DNA of 64,000 nt from JAYPHU01 sp964611435 (GCA_964611435.1 CAZSXT010000012.1:1-64000); one strand, 5' to 3'. Numbered from the stretch's first letter, positions 35,336 to 45,231 are shown. The notes: a model not told the origin generated them from the letters alone. Made by a program: numbers and translations.

Positions 35336-37651
35336 CTACCCGCCCAAAAGTTCGTGAACTTTGTCTGTCAGTTGCCGCCGATTAAAGGGCTTCTGCAGGA
35401 TCGGAAAATCATCCAATCCACCTTCGACCTGGATGAAATCTTTGTCCGCATATCCGCTCATGAGCAGAATTTTCAGACCATCCCATTTTTCGATGAGCCC
35501 GCGCGCCAAATCCGGCCCATTATTGCCATTCGGCAACACGATGTCCGTCAGCAAAAGATCTACAGGGGCTTCCTGTTTGTCGGCAATTTGATAGGCCCGG
35601 GAGCCGTCACCGCCATCGATGACTTCGAAGCCCACTTGCTGCAACATGATCGTCGCGATGTCGCGCACTTCGGGATCGTCCTCGATAATCATGATGCGTT
35701 CCGACGAAGATTCCTTCACGGGCTGCACTGGCTCTTGGACCGTCTCGACCGCCAAATCCTCTTTGGTGCGAGGCAAATATAGGGTCAATTTTGTGCCAAC
35801 GCCTTCCTTGCTCTCAAGCGCCACGCCACCACCCGACTGGACCACGAAGCCGTGAACCATGCTAAGCCCTAGTCCACTCCCCTTGCCGATGTCCTTCGTG
35901 GTGAAAAAAGGCTCAAACACGGTTTCGAGCATGTCAGCAGGAATACCCGTGCCGGTGTCCTGCACCGTAATCGCCACATAGTCACCAGGGGTAAGACTCG
36001 CCCCGCTCGTCACCTTAGACTCCTCCAGGCCAACATTCCTGATGGAAACAAACACTTTACCGCCCTCGGCCATGGCGTCCCGTGCATTAATGATCAAATT
36101 GAGTATCGCGTTCTCGAGCTCACCCTGATCGACGAATGCCGGCCAAAGTCCGGGTGCGACCTCAGACTCGAGACTGATGGATGCCCCGAGCGTGCGCTCC
36201 ATAAGCTCAAACACATTGGAAACCAAGGCGCCAACATCGACCGGCGCCGGATTGAGGCTTTGCTTGCGGGAGAATGCCAATAGCCGCTTGGTTAACTCGG
36301 CGCCCTTTCTCGTAAGTTCGACAGCCCGGTCGATCCGTCTTTGAGCGTCGTCGGAAAGGCTCTCATCGGTCTGCACCAGTTCCAGATGCCCCCGAATGCC
36401 GCCGAGCAAGTTGTTAAAGTCGTGCGCTACACCACCGGTTAATTGCCCAACCGATTCCATTTTTTGAGCCTGGCGAAGCTGCTCGTCCCGCAACTTTTCA
36501 TCCGTAATATCGCTGCGGAAACCGATGGTGTTCCCATCGGGCAGCTTCATGCTGACCGCATGGAACCAACGGCCATCCTTGCGAAGAAACTCTCGGGTGT
36601 CGTTATCTTTCGAAAGTCGCCGCTCCATCTCCAATTTATAGGCTTCTTCCCGATCGCCGGCTCTCTGATACACGCCTTCGCTGTCATACAATGCGTCGAA
36701 AAAATCCCGAAACGGCAGACCCGGAACCAGTTCGTCGGCATGTATGGAGAATATCCTTTTAAATTCCGAATTGCAGATCACCAGCTTATCGTCCGGATCC
36801 CACAACACCACCCCGTGAGGCGCACTCTCAATCGCCCCGAAGAGACTGGCCTGCGCCAGCTGGATAGCTTTCTCGCGTGTCCTGTCAATGGTGACGCCGC
36901 GGTGCCCTAGATACTCCCCTTGAACACCGAACACCGGTTTGGCGGAAATTTCCACATCAACATCATTGCCGTCCTGGTCAATCCAAAGGAACCGAACCCC
37001 CTCAACCGGCTCTCCCATTTCAAACGCAGCTTTCAGGTTTTTCAAACCTTCTTGAGACGGCTCCGACCCTTGGACTTCCCATGGCGCACGCCCGATAAGG
37101 CTGGCGGCAGAGAGTGTCAAATTACCTTTGGGAGGAGAAACATACGTGTACCTGAAGTCAGGCCCACTCTCCCAAAATCGGTCTGCTGCCGTTAATGCGA
37201 AATCGCGGAATCTATTCTGATTTTCGATAAGCTTTTGGCGGGTTTGCGCCATCAATTCGGTCTCGCGGAGACGCACCAGTATTTTCTCTATTATCCGGGG
37301 TAAGACCTGGAGGTAGACGTCCGGACTACCTTTGATCAGATACTCCGATATGCCCACGGAAAGGGCGCGCGCGGCAAGTTCCTCGCTGCCCTTCCCTGTG
37401 ATCAAAACCACGGGCAGCCGAGGGTCATCCGTCAGCATCTGCTCGGCAATTGCCAACCCATCCATATCAGGAAGTTCGTAATCCAACAGAACTATGTCGT
37501 AAGGATCAGACTCGTGTTTTCTCAACCCTTCGCCGCCGGAGGCCGAGATATCAAGCTCGAACTGAGCAGCATCGAGCGAGGCAATCGCCAGATCGGCGAT
37601 TTCCGGATCGTCCTCGGCATAAAGAATTCTGAATCGGTTTTGGGTGACCAT
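35336..37651 (-). CDS. hybrid histidine kinase (REC-PAS-PAS-HisKA-HATPase-REC)
   Basis: A 771-residue soluble sensor kinase with no membrane segment. In order: an N-terminal receiver (acceptor Asp57 in VLLDYELPDMDG), two PAS domains (about 150-265 and 275-385), a dimerisation domain with phospho-His near 409 in GVAHDFNNLLGG, an ATPase domain with N-box NLIINARDAM near 518 and G-boxes DTGTGIP and GKGSGLGLSM, and a C-terminal receiver (Asp near 699 in LLLTDIVLP). The HDFNN-type H-box places it with the HWE-distinct, FixL-like group. It should pass phosphate to a Hpt protein. It converges with the frameshifted methyltransferase gene. Confidence 0.95.
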   Translation of the reverse strand: MVTQNRFRILYAEDDPEIADLAIASLDAAQFELDISASGGEGLRKHESDPYDIVLLDYELPDMDGLAIAEQMLTDDPRLPVVLITGKGSEELAARALSVGISEYLIKGSPDVYLQVLPRIIEKILVRLRETELMAQTRQKLIENQNRFRDFALTAADRFWESGPDFRYTYVSPPKGNLTLSAASLIGRAPWEVQGSEPSQEGLKNLKAAFEMGEPVEGVRFLWIDQDGNDVDVEISAKPVFGVQGEYLGHRGVTIDRTREKAIQLAQASLFGAIESAPHGVVLWDPDDKLVICNSEFKRIFSIHADELVPGLPFRDFFDALYDSEGVYQRAGDREEAYKLEMERRLSKDNDTREFLRKDGRWFHAVSMKLPDGNTIGFRSDITDEKLRDEQLRQAQKMESVGQLTGGVAHDFNNLLGGIRGHLELVQTDESLSDDAQRRIDRAVELTRKGAELTKRLLAFSRKQSLNPAPVDVGALVSNVFELMERTLGASISLESEVAPGLWPAFVDQGELENAILNLIINARDAMAEGGKVFVSIRNVGLEESKVTSGASLTPGDYVAITVQDTGTGIPADMLETVFEPFFTTKDIGKGSGLGLSMVHGFVVQSGGGVALESKEGVGTKLTLYLPRTKEDLAVETVQEPVQPVKESSSERIMIIEDDPEVRDIATIMLQQVGFEVIDGGDGSRAYQIADKQEAPVDLLLTDIVLPNGNNGPDLARGLIEKWDGLKILLMSGYADKDFIQVEGGLDDFPILQKPFNRRQLTDKVHELLGG

Positions 37652-37773
37652 AAATCACGCGCTCCGTTCGGGATCACGCAGGTAGCCTCCGCCGCGCGAG
37701 ATTCATTCCCTCATATCACAAATGGAAGTCCTTACTTTGATATTCAAGAGATTAGCACAATTAAGTGAGGGCT

Positions 37774-39168
37774 CTACAGTAACAGGATGGATGCAAGCCC
37801 CAGAAAGGCATAGAAACCAACGACATCTGTTATCGATGTCAGAAAAGCGCTCGATGCCAATGCAGGATCAAAACCCAGTCGATCCAACAAAACCGGCAAA
37901 GCGCTGCCGGCCAGGCCGGCGACAACCAAGTTGATTACAATTGCCATGGCGATCACACCTCCCAACGCTGGGTTGTCGAACCAAAACCAAGCAACCACAC
38001 CAATAATGAGGGCAAACATGACGCCGTTGAACAAACTGACGAGCACCTCCTTTCCAATCGCACGCACCGCATTCGAAGGCGACAACTCCTTCATGGCTAT
38101 GGCCCGAACCGCCACCGTCAAGGCTTGAACGCTGGCCGTGCCGCCCATGGTCGCGACGATCGGCATCAGAACAGCCAAGGCAACCATCTGTTCAATGGTC
38201 GCAGCAAAAAAACTGATGACGTAGGCAGCAATAATAGCGGCGATCAGATGAACAAATAGCCAGGTGAACCGGGACCGGGTTGTATGCAGGATAGCCGAGT
38301 AGAGATCATCATCCTCGCCGACACCGCCCAATCGCTTGATGTCTTCTTCATGCTCTTCGTGAATCACGTCAACGATATCATCGACCGTAATCACACCAAC
38401 GAGGCGGCCGCCGTCATCGACAACGGACGCCGACACTAGGTCCCTTTGCCGGAACAAAAATGCGACATCTTCCTGATCCATCCGCACGGGGATGATTTTC
38501 ATGTCTGACACCATCAATGCCGTCAGAGCCACATTTCGATGAGAGCTCATGATCCGGCTTAGGGGGACGGTCCCCACCGGTTGATGAGCGGGATTGACCA
38601 ACACAACGTCAAAAAAATCAGACGGGAGATCATCTCTATCGCGCATAAAATCGATGGCTTGGCCGACACTCGAATGATCCGCCATTGCAACGGTATGTCG
38701 TTGCATAAGACGGCCGGCGCTATCTTCGGGATATGCCAGCCCTTGTTCGATGAGAGCCCGCTCGTCTTCCGGCAGGGCCTCCAGAAATTCTTGCTGCTCT
38801 TCCTCGCCCAGCTCCCCGATGACACCCACGGCGTCATCGGTGTCCATCACGGCGACAACTTCCGCGACCTCCTCGACACCCAATTGATCGACAACATGCC
38901 CGAACACCGACTCATCAAGCTCGGCGATCATGTTGGGATTTAAATCACCGCGGAGCCGTTCGACCAGATCGGCCCGGTGATCGTTGGACAGCTTCTCGAT
39001 CAGGTCAGCCAGGTCCGCCGGATGCAGCGCGTTCGCAAGCTGGGTGATCTCGTCGTCACGGCCTTCTTCCAAAGCCGACAAGATTGCCGACATGAATTCC
39101 GGCGTCAGGCCAGAGACTTCATGGGACGCCCCGTCTTTTGTGGGACGCTCTTCAGCGTCTACCCTCAT
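37774..39168 (-). CDS. mgtE: magnesium transporter MgtE
   Basis: A 464-residue Mg2+ channel of the inner membrane: a cytosolic MgtE-N superhelical domain (about 25-140), two CBS domains (about 150-280) that close the pore when Mg2+ is high, and a five-helix membrane domain (about 300-464). Visible landmarks are EDSAGRLMQ near 145, GVITVDDIVDVIHEEHEEDI in the second CBS domain, and the GGTASVQALTVAVRA pore-region segment near 350. Its ATG overlaps the maeB stop (ATGA at 39165-39168), so translation is coupled to the malic enzyme. No M-box-like leader could sit in that overlap. Confidence 0.95.
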   Translation of the reverse strand: MRVDAEERPTKDGASHEVSGLTPEFMSAILSALEEGRDDEITQLANALHPADLADLIEKLSNDHRADLVERLRGDLNPNMIAELDESVFGHVVDQLGVEEVAEVVAVMDTDDAVGVIGELGEEEQQEFLEALPEDERALIEQGLAYPEDSAGRLMQRHTVAMADHSSVGQAIDFMRDRDDLPSDFFDVVLVNPAHQPVGTVPLSRIMSSHRNVALTALMVSDMKIIPVRMDQEDVAFLFRQRDLVSASVVDDGGRLVGVITVDDIVDVIHEEHEEDIKRLGGVGEDDDLYSAILHTTRSRFTWLFVHLIAAIIAAYVISFFAATIEQMVALAVLMPIVATMGGTASVQALTVAVRAIAMKELSPSNAVRAIGKEVLVSLFNGVMFALIIGVVAWFWFDNPALGGVIAMAIVINLVVAGLAGSALPVLLDRLGFDPALASSAFLTSITDVVGFYAFLGLASILLL

Positions 39169-41459
39169 AGGAGACGCAAATTCTGCTCAACGATTTGAGA
39201 TTGCGCTTCGACAACGGCTACGGCCGTCATATTGGCGATACCCCTGGCCGTGACGGTTTCCTGTAGGATGTGCGCCGGCTGCTTCATGCCAAGCAGCAAG
39301 GGACCGACCGCCACGCCGTCCGCCAGCATCTTCAGCGCATTGAAGGTAATATTCGCAGCATCCAAGCTAGGCATCACCAAAAGGTTGGGCGTTCCGCTTA
39401 GTTGGGAATCCGGCACCAGTGCATCCCGTAAGGACTGAGATAAAGCTGCATCCGTATGCATTTCTCCATCGATTTCCAAGCCGGGCGCACGCTCCCGGAT
39501 CAGTCCTACCGCGTCTCGCATTTTCTTGGCATTGGGATGGCGGGAACTGCCGAAATTTGAATGGGAGAGAACCGCAATTTTCGGCTTAATGCCGAACCGC
39601 TGAATAGTCTCTGCGGCCAGGATCGTAAAATCCGCAATCTGGTCCGAACTGGGGCCGGGGTTCACATGCGTATCGCAAATGAAATACGTGCCCTTCGGCA
39701 TAATCAGAATGCTCATCCCTGCCGCACGGGCGACACCATGACGCAATCCGATGATTTTGAAGACATGGGGCAGGTGTTCCCTGTAGCGTCCCGTAGCGCC
39801 GCAGATCACCGCGTCCGCTTCGTGGCGTTTCAGCATAAGCGCGGCGATAACGGTCGTATTTGTCCGCACGATATATCTGGCTTCGTTCCGGGAAACCCCG
39901 TCCCGGCTGGTGAGGGAGTGGTATAGCTCCCAGTACTCCCGATACCGGTCATCGCCGTCCGGATCGACGAGCTCGAAGTCTTTTCCCATTTCAAGCCGGA
40001 GACCTAGCTGCTCGATCCGGCGCTCGACAACAGCGCGTCGGCCGATAAGAATCGGATGCACGATTCCTTCGTCCACGCAACTCTGAACCGCCCGCAGGAC
40101 ACGGCGGGATTCCCCTTCCGCATAAACGACTCGTTTGGGGTTTTTCTTGGCCTGATCGAAAACCGGCTTCATGACCGTGCCTGAACGGAACACGAACTCA
40201 ATGAGTTTCTGCCGATAGGCTTCGAAATCAGTAATCGGCCTGGTGGCGACGCCGGAGTCCATTGCCGCTTTGGCGACTGCGCTGGCCAACTCTACCAACA
40301 GCCGCGGATCAAACGGTTTGGGGATCAGATATTCCGGACCGAAGTTCAGCTCCTGCCCGCCATATGCCTGAACCACGGTCTCATCGGATTCAGCCTGGGT
40401 CAGTTCCGCCAGCGCATAGACGCACGCCATCTTCATTTCATCGTTGATCGCCGTCGCCCCGACATCAAGCGCTCCCCGGAACAAGTATGGGAAACACAGG
40501 ACATTGTTGACCTGATTGGGATAGTCGGTCCGGCCTGTCGCCAAAATAGCGTCCGGGCGCACCGCTAGCGCCTCTTCCGGCATAATTTCCGGCGTCGGAT
40601 TGGCCAAAGCCAAAATCAATGGCTTCTCCGCCATCTTGGCGACCATCTCGGGCTTAAGCACGCCAGGGGCCGACACACCCAAAAAGACATCCGCACCATC
40701 AATAACGTCGTTCAAAGTTCGGGCATCGGTCTTTTGGGCGTAGCGGACATTATACTTGTTGATCTCTTCGGTGCGGCCCTCGTAAATCACACCGGCGATG
40801 TCAGTCACAAAGATATTTTCCTTGTTGACGCCAAGATTGATCAACATGTCCAAACAGGCCAGAGCGGCAGCACCCGCGCCCGACACCACCAACTTGACGT
40901 CGCCAATATCTTTTTCGACCAGCTTCAGTCCATTAAAGACAGCCGCGCCGACGATAATGGCCGTACCATGCTGATCATCGTGCATGACCGGAATGTTCAT
41001 CTGCTCCTTCAGCTTCGATTCGATGATGAAGCATTCCGGGGCCTTAATGTCTTCCAGGTTAATCCCGCCGAAGGTCGGCTCCAAAGATTTCACGATCTTG
41101 ACGAATTCTTCCGGATCAGTCTCATCGATTTCGATATCAAAGACGTTGATCCCGGCGAACTTCTTGAACAGACCGCCCTTCCCTTCCATCACTGGCTTGG
41201 AGGCCAGCGCACCAATATTACCAAGGCCGAGAACCGCTGTACCGTTGGAGATCACTGCAACCAGATTGCCCCGCGACGTCATATTCGCCGCTTCCGCGGG
41301 GTCCGAAACGATCAAGTTACTGGCGGCCGCCACACCCGGTGAATAAGCCAGGGATAAATCGTGCTGGTTCGCCAGCGGCTTAGTCGCCACCGTCGCCACC
41401 TTTCCCGGCGTCGGGTATCGGTGATAGTCAAGTGCTTCTTCGTTCAGTTTGTCCGCCAT
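39165..41459 (-). CDS. maeB: NADP-dependent malic enzyme with phosphotransacetylase-like domain (MaeB)
   Basis: A 764-residue bifunctional-looking enzyme converting malate to pyruvate and CO2. The N-terminal malic enzyme (about 1-425) shows SYPG-like LAYSPGVAA near 35, the catalytic Lys region, the divalent-metal block PVMHDDQHGTAIIVGAA near 160 and the NADP fold VVSGAGAAALAC near 190. The C-terminal 330 residues are homologous to phosphate acetyltransferase and in known MaeB proteins serve allosteric regulation by acetyl-CoA. Full length is normal. The downstream mgtE start overlaps its stop. Confidence 0.97.
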   Translation of the reverse strand: MADKLNEEALDYHRYPTPGKVATVATKPLANQHDLSLAYSPGVAAASNLIVSDPAEAANMTSRGNLVAVISNGTAVLGLGNIGALASKPVMEGKGGLFKKFAGINVFDIEIDETDPEEFVKIVKSLEPTFGGINLEDIKAPECFIIESKLKEQMNIPVMHDDQHGTAIIVGAAVFNGLKLVEKDIGDVKLVVSGAGAAALACLDMLINLGVNKENIFVTDIAGVIYEGRTEEINKYNVRYAQKTDARTLNDVIDGADVFLGVSAPGVLKPEMVAKMAEKPLILALANPTPEIMPEEALAVRPDAILATGRTDYPNQVNNVLCFPYLFRGALDVGATAINDEMKMACVYALAELTQAESDETVVQAYGGQELNFGPEYLIPKPFDPRLLVELASAVAKAAMDSGVATRPITDFEAYRQKLIEFVFRSGTVMKPVFDQAKKNPKRVVYAEGESRRVLRAVQSCVDEGIVHPILIGRRAVVERRIEQLGLRLEMGKDFELVDPDGDDRYREYWELYHSLTSRDGVSRNEARYIVRTNTTVIAALMLKRHEADAVICGATGRYREHLPHVFKIIGLRHGVARAAGMSILIMPKGTYFICDTHVNPGPSSDQIADFTILAAETIQRFGIKPKIAVLSHSNFGSSRHPNAKKMRDAVGLIRERAPGLEIDGEMHTDAALSQSLRDALVPDSQLSGTPNLLVMPSLDAANITFNALKMLADGVAVGPLLLGMKQPAHILQETVTARGIANMTAVAVVEAQSQIVEQNLRLL

Positions 41460-41531
41460 AGTCGGTGCGTTCCCTGATTGTCCTAGCAGTCGTTACGGCC
41501 GCCCATTCTAGCCGTGAATTATGACAATAGC

Positions 41532-41549
41532 CCGCACGAAGACGTGCGG
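41532..41549. other. perfect 7-bp hairpin with AAGA loop between DUF1194 and maeB
   Basis: CCGCACG pairs with CGTGCGG around AAGA. It lies 13 bases downstream of the DUF1194 stop on the - strand and about 75 bases upstream of maeB. It lacks a T-run, so it may be a weak terminator, an RNA-stabilising 3' end or an attenuating structure before maeB. Confidence 0.4.
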
Positions 41550-41561
41550 AGCGCCCGCATC

Positions 41562-42278
41562 TTATCGTGAAGCATGGTTGCGGCCAACTGCCCCCGCGAT
41601 TTCACGGATCAATTTGATCCTACTCGCTGTCTCGATGTCCTGGAAATTGCGCGCCGGTATGGCAAAGGCGCCGGGCCCGCCAATGACATTTTCCCGGAAA
41701 AACTCCAAAAGATCCAAATAGCCTTGCAGGATCGGCAAGCCGTTCACGATCATTCCAGCCTTGACCGCCATATCCCGCCCCATATAGGCCGGCATCCCAT
41801 TGCGATCCGGCCCGTCTCCGGAGATATCGATTATCTTGCGCCGACCCTCGAAGGCGTTGTCCTGAATAGACATCATGCCATGCTGGATCGCATCACCGAT
41901 GGCCGTACCGCCACCGTAAAGCTCCCGCGGGTGAGTCTCCAAAATCTTGACGACCCTGAGGATGTCTTCCTTGGATTGAATTACCGTCCACTGAACGATG
42001 GGCACGTGGAGCCCGGGCCCAGACCACTCTACGTAGGAAATGGCAATTTTACCCAGCGCTCCGCCCTGAATGGCGCCTAGTACGCGGGGGTCACGCAGGG
42101 CGCGCGCATAGCCGATCCTTTGTAAGGAAAATTCATCGTCATCGACACTGCCCGATCCGTCGGCCATCAAAATCAGTTCTACATCGACGGGTTCATAGGT
42201 CTGAGCCAGAACCGGCCCACCGCCTAATATGAATAATAGTGAGAAAACTCCGATCAACTGTTGAGGCCAGGACCCCAA
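41562..42278 (-). CDS. DUF1194 protein, exported VWA-type (copy 1)
   Basis: A 238-residue exported protein. The signal peptide ends near VLAQ (residue 26), followed by a von Willebrand A-like domain. The MIDAS strand reads MADGSGSVD near 39-47 (D-x-S-x-S), and DUF1194 hallmarks are IAISYVEWSG near 77, GGGTAIGDAI near 123 and KIIDISGDGPDRNG near 145. The function is unknown; members are secreted and common in alphaproteobacteria. Its start is one base after the stop of the MBL/cNMP fusion gene, so it is cotranscribed with it. A second DUF1194 gene lies at 58843-59727. Confidence 0.9.
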   Translation of the reverse strand: MGSWPQQLIGVFSLLFILGGGPVLAQTYEPVDVELILMADGSGSVDDDEFSLQRIGYARALRDPRVLGAIQGGALGKIAISYVEWSGPGLHVPIVQWTVIQSKEDILRVVKILETHPRELYGGGTAIGDAIQHGMMSIQDNAFEGRRKIIDISGDGPDRNGMPAYMGRDMAVKAGMIVNGLPILQGYLDLLEFFRENVIGGPGAFAIPARNFQDIETASRIKLIREIAGAVGRNHASR

Positions 42279-42279
42279 A

Positions 42280-44517
42280 TCAAGCTTCCACGGTTGTATG
42301 AACGGGCGCCGTTAAATTCGCATCACGAACGGTCTGGACACGCCGGCGGAAGGTCTCCAGCAGCTTCCACCTGACGATCGGAATATCATCAATGACGTCC
42401 GCCGGGATATCCCAAACTTGCGCGCTGCCGATTGTCAGCCAATGTGATTTAGGCACGACATTGAAAATCGCTCGTCCTTCGTTGAAAAAATCTCCGGAGC
42501 GCAAAGTCTCCAGCACGTTGTCATCGGAAAATCGCTTAATAACGCCGCTGTCCAAAATTCTTATGATGTTTTGATTGTCCTCATTCTCCGGCACAAGCCC
42601 GTCTTCCAACTCTGACATCATCATCGAGTTGGCGACCCGGTTGTGGACGGGATAGCTCAAACCTTCGTTGAACAGCCAGGTGTTGCGTAGCCACAAACGC
42701 TTGCGGGCGAGGTCTTCAATCAAATGGCGATCCGCATACTGATCGATGAACGCCAAATACTGTTGCGACGGGATGACCAAAACACTCAGAAAACTAGTGG
42801 CGCGAAAGGTAGCGTTCGCCTCGGTTCCCTGTAGTGCGGGAAGTTCACCCAGGAAGTCGCCGGCGGTAAGCCGAACTACCTCATGGGACTCGTTGCTAAT
42901 TTCTTCGGCATTTCCGGACAAAACCAGCAACAATTCGCCGACAGGTTCACCTTGCTGTATCAAGATTTCGTGGGGGTTCAGTTTTCGGAGCCGGTTATTG
43001 AGCAAAATCTGTAACTTGCTGTTGGAAAGAGTCGGGAAATAGCTCTGCAGGTAGCGGTAGGCTTGCCGGCGCAAATAATCCTGAGACGCCGGGATCAGAA
43101 CATCCGCCGTCCCGAACTCTGCGCCCGAGCCGATCTTCCGTTCATCGGTGGTCAAATCCCGGTTCACATGCGCCAGCACCAGTTTATTTGACGTATCTTC
43201 GGCAAAATCGATCGCATCACCATGAATCAAACCGCCACCGATATCGATTTTCTTGAGATTGGCGTAGGTGCGATATTCCTGTTTCACGACTTCGCAATAT
43301 TCCCGCGTCATACCAGAGGTCTCGGTTGCGTTATCAACCATGTCATCCAGGACACGATCAGCGGCAATATCGGCGAGATGATTGTAAGTGTAGTGCCCCT
43401 TCGGGCCGAGCACACTGAACTTAAAGATCGTATTCTCCACCGGATGGGGCGACACAACAGGCATCACACCAAGTCCGCCAATGTCTCGCCAGACATTGGT
43501 TTCCAAATCGGAAATGTCGAAATAGTTGCCGAATTCTTCTTCGTCGATCGACAGAAGCGCAGAGAGTTTTTTAGTCACCGCCGAACGTACGTATGGCGTC
43601 GCGTAGTAGCGCAACTTGTGATCGGACTGTAAAAGCGCGGTCAAGCCGGCAAAGTGATCGTCATGGCAATGAGTGTGAAAGATGCCGTCCAGTTCATTCA
43701 CGCTGAGGCTCAGGGAATTTAAAATCGCGCCGAGGTTGGGCCCGGCATCGATCAAGTAGAGCTTCCCTTGGAAAGACAGAAGGCTGCCCATACAAGGCCG
43801 GTCGATATCCCAGCCATCGCCTTCGCCTGAGTGAATCACCGAGAAATACTCCCGGCTTACATGGTGCATGCCGAGGGGATACGGCGACTTGTAGCTTTCC
43901 CCTTCCGGCAAGTTCATGTCGATGATGACATGCTCGCCATCATAGTCGAGCCGGTACTTATTGAGGGTGATCCGTTTGATCATTACGCCCGGAGCAATCT
44001 CCGTGTCGTGATGATCCAGAGGCAGACAATCGAGCAATTCACTCGGCGGTCGAATCTCACCAAAAGCAAAATGCGTTTTGATGCGCATCATCGTGTCGGC
44101 CAGGTCGTCGTCCATGCCGGTGGCCAACAGCTCTTCTTTGGAAATCAGGCCGTAATTGCCCCTGTGGATATAGCTTAGCTGCGCCTGAAGCTGGTCTTCC
44201 AATCCCATCAAAAGCGGCTTGCGGCCGGTGTTGTTGGGGTGTCGCGGCAGCAACATACCTTGCTTATAAAGCATCTGTAGGACCGGGAATTCCGCGAGAT
44301 TGCAAAACTCACCGCCTTGCAGGGTCATGTCGGAAATAAGGATCATGTTCGGGCCCGTTTCCGCAGGTACGTCACCTATCAACGTTTCGATAATCAGGCC
44401 ACGACGCATCAAATGCTTCACAATATCGGCCGGGCAGCCGCAGAGGATGCGCAATCCCACATCCTCAATCTCCACCCATTCGACACCGGGGGTTAATTTA
44501 ATCTGCCGAATTTTCAT
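42280..44517 (-). CDS. metallo-beta-lactamase fold fused to two cyclic-nucleotide-binding-like domains
   Basis: A 745-residue cytosolic protein. After a 200-residue N-terminal region of unknown fold comes a metallo-beta-lactamase domain with the metal motif HTHCHDDH near residue 280, and further candidate His ligands in SPHPVEN and ALVLAHVNRD (about 360 and 440). Next is a typical cNMP-binding beta-roll (about 525-620, with ILIQQGEPVGELLLVLSG and GDFLGELPALQG), then a second, weaker cNMP-like region (about 655-745). The PR-T phosphate cassette is not intact, so binding of cAMP/cGMP is unsure. The start at 44517 is preferred because the family-like MKIRQIKLTPG begins there; the ATG at 44541 is possible. 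Confidence 0.85.
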   Translation of the reverse strand: MKIRQIKLTPGVEWVEIEDVGLRILCGCPADIVKHLMRRGLIIETLIGDVPAETGPNMILISDMTLQGGEFCNLAEFPVLQMLYKQGMLLPRHPNNTGRKPLLMGLEDQLQAQLSYIHRGNYGLISKEELLATGMDDDLADTMMRIKTHFAFGEIRPPSELLDCLPLDHHDTEIAPGVMIKRITLNKYRLDYDGEHVIIDMNLPEGESYKSPYPLGMHHVSREYFSVIHSGEGDGWDIDRPCMGSLLSFQGKLYLIDAGPNLGAILNSLSLSVNELDGIFHTHCHDDHFAGLTALLQSDHKLRYYATPYVRSAVTKKLSALLSIDEEEFGNYFDISDLETNVWRDIGGLGVMPVVSPHPVENTIFKFSVLGPKGHYTYNHLADIAADRVLDDMVDNATETSGMTREYCEVVKQEYRTYANLKKIDIGGGLIHGDAIDFAEDTSNKLVLAHVNRDLTTDERKIGSGAEFGTADVLIPASQDYLRRQAYRYLQSYFPTLSNSKLQILLNNRLRKLNPHEILIQQGEPVGELLLVLSGNAEEISNESHEVVRLTAGDFLGELPALQGTEANATFRATSFLSVLVIPSQQYLAFIDQYADRHLIEDLARKRLWLRNTWLFNEGLSYPVHNRVANSMMMSELEDGLVPENEDNQNIIRILDSGVIKRFSDDNVLETLRSGDFFNEGRAIFNVVPKSHWLTIGSAQVWDIPADVIDDIPIVRWKLLETFRRRVQTVRDANLTAPVHTTVEA

Positions 44518-44676
44518 CCCAGTCCGAAATTTAGCCAGCACGAATAACCACTTAACCGGACATTCTAAGGAAAAACCCGACTCTGACCACCCTAAATCAG
44601 CCTAGAATTCTAGTATCTTTATGGAAATTTGCTCACCTAAGAACGATGGTTTGACGGTGAAAAGAGGGAATGCCGG

Positions 44677-45231
44677 TTAAACCGGACGGCAAAGCTGTAT
44701 CATTCTGCGCATGGCGGCAGCGATTTTTTCCGCCACGTCCTGCACGTCGTTGAGGATGATATACACCCGGCTCACGCCAAACTGGTCATCCAGATAGCCG
44801 CCGGTGAAGCGATAGGCGCCCGTATCCTTGAAGGCGGAATAGGTGGCGAACTCCACCTCCCGGTGAATAATCACGTAATAAAACGGTTTCAGTTTGTGAG
44901 TTCTGCGTTCGACCGAGATATCCGCCAGCCCGACATCGTGGAAATCAAAATCCGTCTCGCCACGGATAAAAATATGCCCTTTCTCTCCGCCCCATTTGAC
45001 CGCCCGATTGATCCGGGCCTGACAAACATCATCATTCCGCCGCTCGATGGAGCGCATCATATCGATCGGAATGCCGTGATTTGTGTGGGTGAGATGGCTG
45101 TGCTCGGAGATGGTCCGGCTGAGAAAAGCAAAGGTTTCCTCTGATTCCGACGCAGCCAACACTGGCCCGGCCACCAGGACCGAAATTATATACAGGCATA
45201 TACGCGTCAGTGACCGATTCAATACAACCAT
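44677..45231 (-). CDS. exported protein of unknown function
   Basis: A 184-residue product with a signal peptide (about residues 1-27, cleavage after VLA-A). The mature part is predicted alpha/beta with two cysteines (near 69 and 181) that may form a disulfide, and a His-containing stretch SEHSHLTHTNHG near 42-53 that could bind a metal. I do not recognise the family. It is separated by 135 bases from the MBL/cNMP fusion gene on the same strand and by 75 bases from the hydroxy-acid dehydrogenase gene. Confidence 0.7.
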   Translation of the reverse strand: MVVLNRSLTRICLYIISVLVAGPVLAASESEETFAFLSRTISEHSHLTHTNHGIPIDMMRSIERRNDDVCQARINRAVKWGGEKGHIFIRGETDFDFHDVGLADISVERRTHKLKPFYYVIIHREVEFATYSAFKDTGAYRFTGGYLDDQFGVSRVYIILNDVQDVAEKIAAAMRRMIQLCRPV

